Part shown: positions 52,779 to 61,298 of the stretch, piece after piece | Numbering within the stretch: position 1 is the first letter of the stretch | Layout of the letters: the number at the start of each line of letters is the position of its first letter | NCBI GenBank assembly: GCA_028277965.1 | Contig: JANQFF010000519.1 | Location: 1 to 64,000 of the forward strand | Reading direction: 5' to 3' | Source: Pseudomonadales bacterium | Lineage (GTDB): Bacteria > Pseudomonadota > Gammaproteobacteria > Pseudomonadales > Azotimanducaceae | DNA length: 64,000 bases | The notes under the pieces: model-generated | What the model was told of the DNA's origin: nothing | Database searches by the model: none | What the model saw: the letters and a program-made list of their open reading frames with translations, nothing else | Program-made: the position numbers and the translations under genes

Positions 52779-54391
52779 GATCTGCTGGTTGGGCTGAACT
52801 GGGGAATGATCGCCAGCGGTGGCGCTCCCATGCTGCGTGTCAGCATGCGCGAGCCACGAATCGTCTTATCGAGATATTCCGCAATGGCGGCAAAACCTGC
52901 ACCCACGGCAGCACCGAGAAGGCCTGCCAGAAGCATAATGCCTAAACGATTCGGAGAATCGGGTGTGCGCGGCGTATACGGCGGGCTCGCGAGAATGAAT
53001 TTCTCCGCTTTCTCGCCAGTTTCGAGTGTCTGTGCTAGCTCAGCCTGGAGCTGCTTCTCACGAAGTTCCCGGTACTTGCTGATCGTGTTGTCATAGTCGC
53101 GGCTGAGCGTCTTGAAATCCCGTTCCACTACCGGGGTCTGATACAGGCGTTCCTCGTAGTCCTCGAGTTTCTGGTTGAGGTCCTTCAGACGCTCGCGTTC
53201 AGCGGTAAGATTGGATTTCAATGTTTCGAGCTGCGTTTTCAGGGCGACATAACGCGGATTGTCAGGTGGAGTCGCATGCAGTTCTTCACCTTCGTCAGTG
53301 ACAAGCGCTGTCTGGAAACCCCTCTGCAGCGCTGCTATCGAACTCTCGAGCCGCGCCACCTCCGGGTGATCGTCGGTGTACTGCTGACGCGTCTCCCGCA
53401 ACCGATCCTGCAACCGGGCCAGTTCAGCCATGAGCTCATCTGCACGTGCTGCGGTGCCGGTCTGCTCTGCAAGCACACGTATCTCGCGGCTCAGCTTCTT
53501 AACGTCAGGGTGCTGCGCCGAATAGCGGGATGAGAGCTGCAGGTATTCAGCGGTCAGAACACTGAGACGCTCCGCGCCCGTGAGCATGACCGTGCCTTGT
53601 TCGGTTCTCACTTCTTCGTAGGGTTCGGTCAACGACAGCTCGGACTGCGTCACGTTGATCTGATCTTCAATCGACCGGATTCTCTCCTGGGTCAGCTGAA
53701 TCTGCTGGTCTGTTCGCTCAAACAGGTTCAGGTTCATCGACATGAGTTCAGGCAACTGACGAAGTTCCTCCTGTTTGAATCCAGCCAACTGCTGGTCGAG
53801 GTCCGCAATTTCGATCGCCAGCTTGTCAGCTTCCGAATCGAGGAACACCGTGACGTCTTCCGCCCGGCCTTCACGGGACGCCCGGTGTATCTCCATATAT
53901 CGCTCCGTGAGTTCCTGTGTCACGTTACGCGCGATTTCGGGAGTATCTCCGGTGTAAGCCACCGTAAACGCGATGGTCGCCACACGCTGACCTGCACGGT
54001 CCGGGTCGCTGGCAGCGACGTCAACCATCTCTACCTCGATGTTTTCTCGAATCAACGCTACCGCGAGACGCGGTTCGTTCTCCAGGTGTTCCGGATAGAG
54101 CAGGAATTCATCAGCCAGGCTGATGAGTGCATCGTGCGCCACAAGACGCTGCCTGATCTGCTGGATCTGCTCCTGGACATACGTGGTGACCGTGGTCGCC
54201 ACCAGATTCTGCGGTATCGCCTGGCGTTCGATCAGGAACGTGGCTTCCGAGCGGTATTTCGCAGGTAACACGTAAGCGAGGGTAGCGCCCGCTAACACGA
54301 CCAGCAGGAACGGTATGAGCGCGTGGTATTTCCGGCGCAGAAATATCTGCCAGTAATCACGCAGTTCGATCGGGTTGTCTGTGTAGCTCAT
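52775..54391 (-). CDS. Wzz/GNVR polysaccharide chain-length determinant, exosortase-locus type
   Basis: 538 residues. A short N-terminus (ELRDYWQIFLRRKYHALIPF) leads into transmembrane helix 1. A large periplasmic coiled-coil domain (about residues 60-475, rich in Gln, Glu, Arg and Leu, e.g. ERLSVLTAEYLQLSSRYSAQHPDVKKL) follows. A proline-rich segment (PPYTPRTPDSPNRLG) precedes helix 2 (IMLLAGLLGAAVGAGFAAIAEYLD). This is the polysaccharide co-polymerase layout of the longer XrtA-associated form. It sets chain length by linking polymerase, kinase and exporter. It lies 27 bp after the beta-barrel gene and is coupled to the kinase. Confidence 0.95.
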   Translation of the reverse strand: MSYTDNPIELRDYWQIFLRRKYHALIPFLLVVLAGATLAYVLPAKYRSEATFLIERQAIPQNLVATTVTTYVQEQIQQIRQRLVAHDALISLADEFLLYPEHLENEPRLAVALIRENIEVEMVDVAASDPDRAGQRVATIAFTVAYTGDTPEIARNVTQELTERYMEIHRASREGRAEDVTVFLDSEADKLAIEIADLDQQLAGFKQEELRQLPELMSMNLNLFERTDQQIQLTQERIRSIEDQINVTQSELSLTEPYEEVRTEQGTVMLTGAERLSVLTAEYLQLSSRYSAQHPDVKKLSREIRVLAEQTGTAARADELMAELARLQDRLRETRQQYTDDHPEVARLESSIAALQRGFQTALVTDEGEELHATPPDNPRYVALKTQLETLKSNLTAERERLKDLNQKLEDYEERLYQTPVVERDFKTLSRDYDNTISKYRELREKQLQAELAQTLETGEKAEKFILASPPYTPRTPDSPNRLGIMLLAGLLGAAVGAGFAAIAEYLDKTIRGSRMLTRSMGAPPLAIIPQFSPTSRS

Positions 54392-54418
54392 TTTTGGGGT
54401 TCGTTGGTTTGTTTAGCG

Positions 54419-55672
54419 TTACAGCTGACTCTGCGGTTGCCAGATGAGCGATACCGAAAAGATATTGCCCGTGTGACTGTCCATATCGCTCTCACGATCA
54501 GCATACCGATACGTATAACTGAAGCCTGCCCGCAGTTCTTCGGTCAATCGCCATCTGAGTGACGGTTCGATCGTGACAAATTCGCGGTCGTTCCCCGATG
54601 TGCCACTATCGCGTGAGGTCTTGAATCCGGTCGCGGATATCCGAAAGTTGATGAGGTCGGACAGTTCGCGACTGTATGACACACCAAACCGGTCGGTTTC
54701 CGCTACATCGCCGAACGCGGTCGGCGTTGCAGTACGCGAGTAGTTTGCTGACAAAGCACCCAGCTGGGTGCGGTATTGAGCGTTTGCGCGAACGACGAAA
54801 CCGTCGTCGTCGTTGAAGGCACTCTCCACACGCCGCATTCCTGCCGCAATACCGAAACGGAAACGTTCCGATACGTTGCGATTCCAGCCGATCGTTACTT
54901 CGTCGGTGTCCGTGTCCTGTCCCGCATCGGGTTCAAACTCCGAGACACGCAGATTGAGGTTGACACGATCCCGTTCACTCAAAGAGTGAGTGAGATTCGT
55001 ATAGACAGCCCGTGAGTCGCTGTCCTGCAGGCCGAATCCCTCACCCGTTGAGTCGTAGCGCATGATGATGTGCTGATATCCAACACGAAGATTGGTGCGT
55101 TCGGTCAGCTGGTAACCGATGAAAGGATCGATGGCGACGAGGCTTCTGCGTATCTGCTCGCGGGTCGCGTTGACGTCGGTGAAACCTGCTTCATCAGCCA
55201 GATCTTCGGCATCCTGAACACCGCCTTCCTCGGGAAACTCACCGGTGTCGTCGCCAGGAATGAAGACCGAGCGGCGCATCAGGAGATCCCTGCGCATCGC
55301 GGTTCGCACGCCGACAAAAGTCCGTTCGAAACTGCGTTGCGCTATGAGCGCCAGGTTCTGCTCATCTTTGTCATCGGGCTCGATCCGGCCCGGCACGTCA
55401 TCAACACCGGCATACACGCGATAGAGGAGGTTGCCCACCATCGAAACGCTGGATGTCTCCGTCACGTTGGCAAGGCGTGCCTGAATACTGGCTGTGGACG
55501 TGTAACCTTCCTGTTCAGGATCGTCCAGGCCAATGTTGTCTTCGTAACTTGCGCGTATCTGCGCAGAGGGATCAACCACCCACGCAGCATTCGCCAGTGG
55601 GCCAATCAGAAGCGCCGTTGTCAGAAGTACCAGTCTCACCGCCAATCCTTGCAATAGACTCGAGTCGATCAC
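54419..55672 (-). CDS. Outer-membrane beta-barrel protein of the exopolysaccharide system
   Basis: 417 residues with a signal peptide (LVLLTTALLIGPLANA-AWVVDP). The mature part is a run of amphipathic beta strands with aromatic ends: DPSAQIRASYEDNIGLDD, NLRVGYQHIIMRYDS, RVNLNLRVSEFEPD, FRFGIAAGMRRVESAF, LRAGFSYTYRYADRES, closing with NIFSVSLIWQP. The pattern, size and place between Wza and Wzz fit the uncharacterised outer-membrane barrel of PEP-CTERM/XrtA loci. It may form or support the outer-membrane exit for the polymer. It overlaps the wza-like gene by 4 bp. Confidence 0.85.
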   Translation of the reverse strand: MIDSSLLQGLAVRLVLLTTALLIGPLANAAWVVDPSAQIRASYEDNIGLDDPEQEGYTSTASIQARLANVTETSSVSMVGNLLYRVYAGVDDVPGRIEPDDKDEQNLALIAQRSFERTFVGVRTAMRRDLLMRRSVFIPGDDTGEFPEEGGVQDAEDLADEAGFTDVNATREQIRRSLVAIDPFIGYQLTERTNLRVGYQHIIMRYDSTGEGFGLQDSDSRAVYTNLTHSLSERDRVNLNLRVSEFEPDAGQDTDTDEVTIGWNRNVSERFRFGIAAGMRRVESAFNDDDGFVVRANAQYRTQLGALSANYSRTATPTAFGDVAETDRFGVSYSRELSDLINFRISATGFKTSRDSGTSGNDREFVTIEPSLRWRLTEELRAGFSYTYRYADRESDMDSHTGNIFSVSLIWQPQSQL

Positions 55673-56289
55673 GGGACGACAACTATATCATCGGCCTGCA
55701 GCATTATATTTTGCGCCAGGTCACGTCCACGCTTTACTCGTGAATAGTTAAATTTGAAGATTTCTTCACCCGCAGAGGTGCGTCGGATGACCTGTATGCC
55801 GCTCTCATCAGCAAAAGGCGTCAACCCGCCCGCAAGGGTAATGGCCTGCAGCACGTCTACGTAACGGCCAACCAGGAACTGCCCGGGATTACGGACTTTA
55901 CCCGACACATAGATGCGCAAGCCGCGCAACTCGACAACCGAAACAGTGACCACCGAATCGGGTATGAATTGATCAAGACGCGACTTGATGTCCTGCTCGA
56001 GCTGCTGGGGGGTCCTGCCTGCAGCGGGTATGTCACCTACAAGGGGGAAGGAGATACCCCCGTCAGGCCGTACAATGACCTGTCGCTGCAGTTCCGGTTC
56101 TTTCCAGACCGAGATTTCCAGAACGTCTTCAGCACTGATCTCGTAATCGGGCGCCACACCCTGGGCCAGTGCACCCGGTGTCCAGAGAGTGAGGCTCAAC
56201 ACAGCGATGAGAACAAACAGCAACGCATGGACGGGACGCTGCTCGTCTTTGAATCGGTTGCTCAGAATTGGGGTTCTTACTGGTGGCAT
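55669..56289 (-). CDS. Wza-like polysaccharide export protein
   Basis: The ATG at 56289 is preceded by AGGAAA and gives 206 residues; a longer frame of 17 more residues has no such site. After a hydrophobic leader (LLFVLIAVLSLTLWTPGALAQG, no lipobox Cys) come DYEISAEDVLEISVWKEPELQRQVIVRPDGGISFPLVGDI (polysaccharide export domain) and a SLBB domain, LRIYVSGKVRNPGQFLVGRYVDVLQAITLAGG. It ends LQADDIVVVP. This is the short form without the C-terminal barrel helix of E. coli Wza, as usual in XrtA loci; the outer-membrane pore may be the adjacent beta-barrel. First gene of the minus-strand operon. Confidence 0.93.
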   Translation of the reverse strand: MPPVRTPILSNRFKDEQRPVHALLFVLIAVLSLTLWTPGALAQGVAPDYEISAEDVLEISVWKEPELQRQVIVRPDGGISFPLVGDIPAAGRTPQQLEQDIKSRLDQFIPDSVVTVSVVELRGLRIYVSGKVRNPGQFLVGRYVDVLQAITLAGGLTPFADESGIQVIRRTSAGEEIFKFNYSRVKRGRDLAQNIMLQADDIVVVP

Positions 56290-56323
56290 ACGATTGTTTC
56301 CTGTCAATTTAATTGCAAATGGC

Positions 56324-56352
56324 CCTAAAGGGCAACGCACTCGTCCTTTAGG
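56324..56352 (-). promoter_or_regulatory. Inverted repeat in the wza leader
   Basis: CCTAAAGG (56324-56331) and CCTTTAGG (56345-56352) are perfect 8-bp complements 13 bp apart, 35 bp upstream of the wza start. It could be an operator overlapping transcribed DNA or a leader hairpin. Confidence 0.35.
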
Positions 56353-56404
56353 CTTTCATGCTCCAGATAGACTGGTACTTTATTAGATCTATCAGCACCT
56401 TATG

Positions 56405-56432
56405 TCTATATAATGTAACGCAGTATAAGCAA
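56405..56432 (-). promoter_or_regulatory. Candidate sigma-70 promoter for the wza operon
   Basis: On the minus strand TTGCTT (56432-56427) and TATAGA (56410-56405) are separated by 16 bp in an AT-rich stretch, about 115 bp upstream of the wza start. Spacing and hexamers are near consensus; no experimental support. Confidence 0.35.
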
Positions 56433-56641
56433 CTTTTAGGCAGTCTTCTGCCCTTGCCTGAACCGCTTGAAACCCCACAACAACCCATTTTTGCCGATAT
56501 GTTAAGCCGCGTCCGGTAAATCGGGTGTGACTTGTGTGGTCGTTCACACTCATGGGGGAGGGGAAATGCAAACTCCAGCACACCCAACAGGTGGATTCCC
56601 AATATAGGCTTGGCGTGGCTGCGCGGTTCAACAGGACTTTG

Positions 56642-58150
56642 ATGACCAACCCGGAAACAGGCACGACGAATCCCATATTCAACGTCGACAGGCGCCTGGC
56701 GCTGGGTCTTGTTTTCGGGTGTGTGTGCCTTGCCTATCTGGATGATCTCCTGCTGGTCATTGATGCGTGGCTTGCCGTACGCGGCTTTTTCAGCCACGGA
56801 TTTCTGGTCCTGGGTGTAGTGGGGCTGTTGTTGTGGGAACGGCGCGCCACAATCCTGAACACACCCGAACCTGTATCCTGGGTTCTGCTGTCGCTGACAT
56901 TTGCCGGCACCCTCGTCTGGTTAGTCGCCTGGGCCGCAGATATCCAGGCCCTGCGTCTCGCAGCCATGGTCGGGATTCTACTGTGCGCCTGCACCGCGGT
57001 GCTGGGGAATCGCTCGCTGCTGACATTCGGCATACCGTTTGCTCTGCTGTTTCTCGCGGTGCCGATCTGGCGACCGCTGGTACCTGTACTGCAGTCGATT
57101 GCCGCCGATGTCGTTCATCAGGTGATTGCGGCGACACAGATTCCGGCTTTCATAGACGGAAATTTCATACATATCCCTGCGGGTATCTTCGAAGTGGCAG
57201 GCGGGTGCAGCGGGCTGGGTTTTCTGCTTGTTTCAGTCTTTTTCGCCATCTACCTGCTGCTGCAGGCAAAACACCGCATTTCCACAATTGTCACGACAAT
57301 CTCCGTCGCTGTGTTGTTCGGGCTCCTGGTCAACTGGCTGCGGATTTTTCTGATCATTACGGTCGCGCACCTGTTCGGATTCGACAACTGGGTGGTCACG
57401 GAACATGTCTGGTTCGGGTGGACAATCTACGTGACGCTGGGTCTGCCTCTGGGCTGGTGGGCCAGCAAAAAGTTCATGCAGGCGCCTCCGGCAACGGATG
57501 GGGTGAAGATAAATCCCCGGACCGTGTCCGCTTCATTTCCTGCTCTGCTTGTCGCGCTCTGCGTGGCCGTGCCACTGTTCAGCCTGACGATGGAACGTAT
57601 GGCCAGCGAGGGAACACTCCAGAAAACACTCGAAAAGGTTCAACCGGACAGATTCGAACGGGTTCATGAGGCACCCATGCTGCACTGGGGTCCTGAGTAC
57701 CCATATGCCGACTACACGTACCACGCAACGTTCACAGACCAGTTGTCCGGAGATCAGCTGCAAGTCCTCGAAGCCGTTTACGTCAGCCAGACGGACGGCC
57801 AGGAGCTGATCGGTATGCACAATCAGATTGCCGATCCACGTTATTGGAGACCTTTTGCCGGCCGCAACCGGGAGATCTCATCCGGTGGTCAATCGTATCG
57901 ACTTTCCGAAGCGCTGTTCCGCAATGAAAACAACGAATACCTGTGTGTGTGGTACTGGTACCGGATCGGAACTGAGTATGCCGGGAACGAGGCAACCGCC
58001 AAGCTGAACCAGATCACTGACAAGCTCAGGGGCCGCACAGGCGGGACAATTGTGGCTGCAGCCATGCCCGGCACTGACGGTCACTGTGACAACGCAGCAG
58101 GTACGTTGACCCGATATCATTCCAGCGCGCTTGCCGCCAATGGGTTCTGA
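56642..58150 (+). CDS. xrtA: Exosortase A fused to EpsI domain
   Basis: The ATG at 56642 has AGGA 6 bp upstream and gives 502 residues. The N-terminal 280 residues hold about eight transmembrane helices with the exosortase triad: Cys189 in AGGCSGLGFLLVSVFFAIYLL, Arg234 in LVNWLRIFLIITVAH, and His255 in VTEHVWFGWTIYVTLG. The C-terminal 200 residues (RVHEAPMLHWGPEYPYADYTYHATF, VYVSQTDGQELIG, WYWYRIGTEYAGNEATAKLNQI) are an EpsI domain. Exosortases cleave and sort PEP-CTERM proteins and are linked to exopolysaccharide secretion. No PEP-CTERM substrate is visible in this window. It is divergent from the wza operon. Confidence 0.95.
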   Translation: MTNPETGTTNPIFNVDRRLALGLVFGCVCLAYLDDLLLVIDAWLAVRGFFSHGFLVLGVVGLLLWERRATILNTPEPVSWVLLSLTFAGTLVWLVAWAADIQALRLAAMVGILLCACTAVLGNRSLLTFGIPFALLFLAVPIWRPLVPVLQSIAADVVHQVIAATQIPAFIDGNFIHIPAGIFEVAGGCSGLGFLLVSVFFAIYLLLQAKHRISTIVTTISVAVLFGLLVNWLRIFLIITVAHLFGFDNWVVTEHVWFGWTIYVTLGLPLGWWASKKFMQAPPATDGVKINPRTVSASFPALLVALCVAVPLFSLTMERMASEGTLQKTLEKVQPDRFERVHEAPMLHWGPEYPYADYTYHATFTDQLSGDQLQVLEAVYVSQTDGQELIGMHNQIADPRYWRPFAGRNREISSGGQSYRLSEALFRNENNEYLCVWYWYRIGTEYAGNEATAKLNQITDKLRGRTGGTIVAAAMPGTDGHCDNAAGTLTRYHSSALAANGF

Positions 58151-58185
58151 ACAGGTATCCAGGAACACAGGCTGATCGAATTGCG

Positions 58186-58201
58186 CATAATATATATTAT
58201 G
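58186..58201. promoter_or_regulatory. Perfect 16-bp AT palindrome upstream of the flippase
   Basis: CATAATATATATTATG is fully self-complementary, 35 bp after the exosortase stop and about 150 bp before the flippase start, in an otherwise mixed 203-bp gap. It holds -10-like hexamers on both strands (CATAAT). It may be a promoter or operator for a second transcript covering the flippase and the sugar transferase. Confidence 0.4.
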
Positions 58202-58353
58202 TTAAATAGACGATAAACAAGACGTTAAGACGGGTTCCCCGCTGATCACCGTTCAATTGCCCGATACACCCGCTTTGCATGTTTCCGACAGTCCGCCAGA
58301 ATACAGAGACCGCTGGCGACAGCAGGATCTTTTGACCACCTCCTGAATTTCCT

Positions 58354-59871
58354 TTGAACGAAGACGCCAACAAATCGCTACTACCCAACGCTTTCGCAAG
58401 CTGGCTCGCTTATGGCACAACTGCGGTGATCGGGTTTGTCATGCCCCGGGTGGTGCTCGAATCCGTTGGCCAGGAGCTGCTCGGTATCTGGGACCTCTGC
58501 TGGTCATTTGTCGCGTTTCTGACGTTTTCTGGCATCGGTTTTGGACCGAGTGTGAGCCACTATGTGCCGCGCGCTGAAAACACCGCTGATATCTGCAGAG
58601 TCACCGCATCAGCTTTTTATCCCCAGCTTCTGATCGCGGTGCTCGCCGCCATGATCTTCGGGGCGCTTGTACTGGGCATTCCAACCGCTATTGGCAGTCT
58701 CGCGCTCCAGGCTGAGCTTGCCCTTGCACTTGGTCTGTACATCGGTGGCACGGTGATGCTCGTCATGATCGGAGATATTCCTCATGGCGCTTTGATCGGC
58801 GCGCATCTGGCACGGCGCACGGAGGCGATCAACGTTGTACACGATATCTGTCTTGCGATAGCGATGATTGCTGTCCTCCTGGGCGATCAGGGCATTCTGG
58901 GGCTCGCTGCCGTCACGTTTGCCGTGCGTGCCGTTTTCGAAGCCCTGCGATTTTTCATTGCTTTCCGGAATGTTCCGGGATTTGCGCTTCGACCCGGATA
59001 CCTCGATATGTCGTCCGTGCGCAGCCAGGCTCTGTACGCCACAAAAACCTCCATCTACGGCATCCAGGAACTGGCCGTCTACCAGTCAATCCGCGTGGGC
59101 CTGTTTGTGATAGCAGGTCCACTGGTATTTGCCGCGTTTTCCCGCTACGCGACAATTGCTCGCCAGATAAACCGGTTTCTGGATCGTCTCTCCCTCGCTG
59201 TACCCGCTCTCACGAGTGATCTGGCCGCAGCCGGTGAATCGGTGCGTGTGCAGGATGTGTACAGTTACGGCCTGCGTGCGGTGTTGATGATCTCTTTACC
59301 TGCTCTCATTGTTTTCGGCACCTTCGGTGACGAGCTGGTTTACCTGTGGATGGGGTCGGACAGTTTCATCGTACCCGGACTCGCCTGGGGATTTGTCTTC
59401 GCCTGCTTCCTGCACGCTCAATACTCGATGAGCTCAAAAGTTCTGGCAGGGATCAATGCCCACGGGCGAATCTCTCTCGCCTGCCTGGTGATCTCAGCCG
59501 CGGCTGTGGCGCTGGTTTATCTGGTTCAGCCACCTGTCGACGGCAATTCGGCTGTGCTTTCTATTGCTATCATCATGTTTGTGAGTGTGCATCTGCCCCA
59601 CGTCATCTTCGCATCCTGGAAACTCGCTATTCCAATTCGAATTCAGATTCGAGATATTTACTATAAGACATTGATTTATAATGGAGTATTTCTACTTGTT
59701 ACGCTGCATATAAAGCAGCTCATCGGTGCTGAGCACTATCTTACGGCGACACTTTTCGGTATTGCGGGTTTCATTGGCCTGATGCTTGCCTACTGGTTCT
59801 CCGTCTGCGACGACCGGATGCGCGTCCAGCTCAGGCACGTATTGCCGAGCAACCGGCTTGCTCAACCCTAG
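58354..59871 (+). CDS. Wzx-like polysaccharide flippase (MOP superfamily)
   Basis: 505 residues starting at TTG, with about 12-14 hydrophobic segments and no ATP motif. The opening LPNAFASWLAYGTTAVIGFVMPRVVLESVGQELLGIWDL is typical of Wzx/RfbX/PST exporters, and long alternating helices follow to residue 490. The family moves undecaprenyl-linked repeat units across the inner membrane. A weak ribosome site and the non-ATG start suggest low expression. It is followed by the sugar transferase after 11 bp, so the last genes of the locus probably form one transcript. Confidence 0.88.
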   Translation: MNEDANKSLLPNAFASWLAYGTTAVIGFVMPRVVLESVGQELLGIWDLCWSFVAFLTFSGIGFGPSVSHYVPRAENTADICRVTASAFYPQLLIAVLAAMIFGALVLGIPTAIGSLALQAELALALGLYIGGTVMLVMIGDIPHGALIGAHLARRTEAINVVHDICLAIAMIAVLLGDQGILGLAAVTFAVRAVFEALRFFIAFRNVPGFALRPGYLDMSSVRSQALYATKTSIYGIQELAVYQSIRVGLFVIAGPLVFAAFSRYATIARQINRFLDRLSLAVPALTSDLAAAGESVRVQDVYSYGLRAVLMISLPALIVFGTFGDELVYLWMGSDSFIVPGLAWGFVFACFLHAQYSMSSKVLAGINAHGRISLACLVISAAAVALVYLVQPPVDGNSAVLSIAIIMFVSVHLPHVIFASWKLAIPIRIQIRDIYYKTLIYNGVFLLVTLHIKQLIGAEHYLTATLFGIAGFIGLMLAYWFSVCDDRMRVQLRHVLPSNRLAQP

Positions 59872-59882
59872 GTGTACAACTG

Positions 59883-61298
59883 ATGCATATACGGATATTC
59901 AGACATTACATACACATGCCCTACCTGCTTGCGGCATTCGCTGAACTCGTCACCATCAGTGCCGCCGCCTACACGGGTCACTTCACACGTTTCGGGATGT
60001 TTCCCGACTTTTTTGAGCACCTGCCGTTTGCCATTACATTTGCAGTCGTCCAGTCGTTTTTCATGGCCGCCATGGGTGTGTACGAAGCCCGGCTCAGAGA
60101 GGGGTTCCTCGGCGTTCTCCTGCGCCTGGCGGTCGCCATGTTTCTGCTCGGTACGCTGGGTATGGCGGTCATCCTCTTTTTCGCAACGGGTTTGTCTGAC
60201 GGTCGTGGGGTGCTTTTTTTCTCGACAATCGAAGCGTTTGCTGCCGTTGCGGTTCTGCGCTGGCTGACTTACCGCTTCATCTCCGAGGACATACTGAAAA
60301 ATCGTGTGCTGATATTCGGTACAGGAGAGCGTGCCCTGAAGATTGCCAGTCGCATGCGACGTCGATCTGACCGACGTGGATTCATCCTGGTCGGCTATCT
60401 CCAACCCGACGACACCGTTGATCTCGTATCTGAATACGCTGCGAATATCCTGCCCTACCCCAACCAGCCACTCGTCGAATTCTGCAAAGACCAGGCAATC
60501 GATGAAATTGTGATCGCCACCGATGAGCGCAGAGCCGATGACCCGGGCGCTGCTGCCCTGCCCTTTGATGAGCTCGTGGATTGCCGTCTGTCGGGCATCC
60601 ACGTGTGTGAAATACAGACGTTTGTCGAGCGGGAAGCTGCAAAACTCGACGTGGACCTGTTGCAGCGCTCATGGCTTGTTTACTCAGAGGGGTTTGTCAC
60701 CGGGTGGTATCGCGCCGCCACAAAAAGGGCATTCGATATCATCGTGGCGGGTGGCCTGATACTTCTCACCTTGCCATTCATGTTGCTGACGGCGCTTGCC
60801 GTCCTGATTGGTGATCGTTTCAGTGGCCCAATCCTCTACCGTCAGCAACGCGTTGGAGTGAACGGAGAGGTGATCACGGTGATGAAGTTCCGCACCATGA
60901 TTGTCGATGCGGAAGAATCCGGGGCCGTGTGGGCCCAGCACGACGACCCCCGGGTCACCAGGGTGGGTCAGTTCCTGCGGCGTGCCCGTCTGGATGAACT
61001 GCCTCAACTATTCAGTGTGCTGAGCGGCAAGATGAGCATGGTTGGGCCAAGACCTGAGCGCCCCGTTTTTGTGGACTACCTGGCGGACCAGTTGCCGTTT
61101 TACGAACAACGACATCGAATCAAACCAGGGATCACCGGGTGGGCTCAGTTATGTCACCCCTACGGCGCTTCCGTTGCGGACGCCAAGGAAAAACTGCAAT
61201 ACGATCTCTACTACCTCAAAAACCACAGTATCCTGCTCGATCTGATCATCATTCTGCAGACCATCGAAGTGGTGCTCGTCGGAGAGGGAGCGCGATGA
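59883..61298 (+). CDS. XrtA-system sugar phosphotransferase (second phosphoglycosyl transferase)
   Basis: 471 residues. The N-terminus IRIFRHYIHMPYLLAAFAELVTISAAAYTGHFTRFG is the recognisable start of the exosortase-associated (TIGR03013-like) sugar transferase. Four helices, a Rossmann-like domain (NRVLIFGTGERALKIASRM) and another helix follow. The catalytic domain has VITVMKFRTMIVDAEESGAVWAQHDDPRVTRVGQFLRRARLDELPQLFSVLSGKMSMVGPRPERPVFV. It should start repeat-unit synthesis on undecaprenyl phosphate. It is the second such enzyme in the locus, after 7808, and differs clearly at the N-terminus. It overlaps the next small gene by 4 bp. Confidence 0.95.
   Translation: MHIRIFRHYIHMPYLLAAFAELVTISAAAYTGHFTRFGMFPDFFEHLPFAITFAVVQSFFMAAMGVYEARLREGFLGVLLRLAVAMFLLGTLGMAVILFFATGLSDGRGVLFFSTIEAFAAVAVLRWLTYRFISEDILKNRVLIFGTGERALKIASRMRRRSDRRGFILVGYLQPDDTVDLVSEYAANILPYPNQPLVEFCKDQAIDEIVIATDERRADDPGAAALPFDELVDCRLSGIHVCEIQTFVEREAAKLDVDLLQRSWLVYSEGFVTGWYRAATKRAFDIIVAGGLILLTLPFMLLTALAVLIGDRFSGPILYRQQRVGVNGEVITVMKFRTMIVDAEESGAVWAQHDDPRVTRVGQFLRRARLDELPQLFSVLSGKMSMVGPRPERPVFVDYLADQLPFYEQRHRIKPGITGWAQLCHPYGASVADAKEKLQYDLYYLKNHSILLDLIIILQTIEVVLVGEGAR

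Larger units (their letters stand above)
56290..56641. promoter_or_regulatory. 352-bp divergent control region between wza and exosortase A
   Basis: Gene-free region separating the two oppositely oriented operons. It contains an inverted repeat near the wza start, an AT-rich stretch with a candidate minus-strand promoter (56405-56432), and a purine-rich stretch GGGGGAGGGGAAA around 56553-56567. I looked for a sigma-54 -24/-12 pair, used in some exosortase loci, and did not find a convincing one. In-frame upstream starts exist for the exosortase (ATG 56534), so its leader length is uncertain. Confidence 0.45.

Noticed and set aside
56290..56641. Sigma-54 promoter for the exosortase gene
   Set aside because: A TTGGCGTGG...TGC stretch near 56608 looked promising, but the GG and GC elements are not at the required 12-bp offset.
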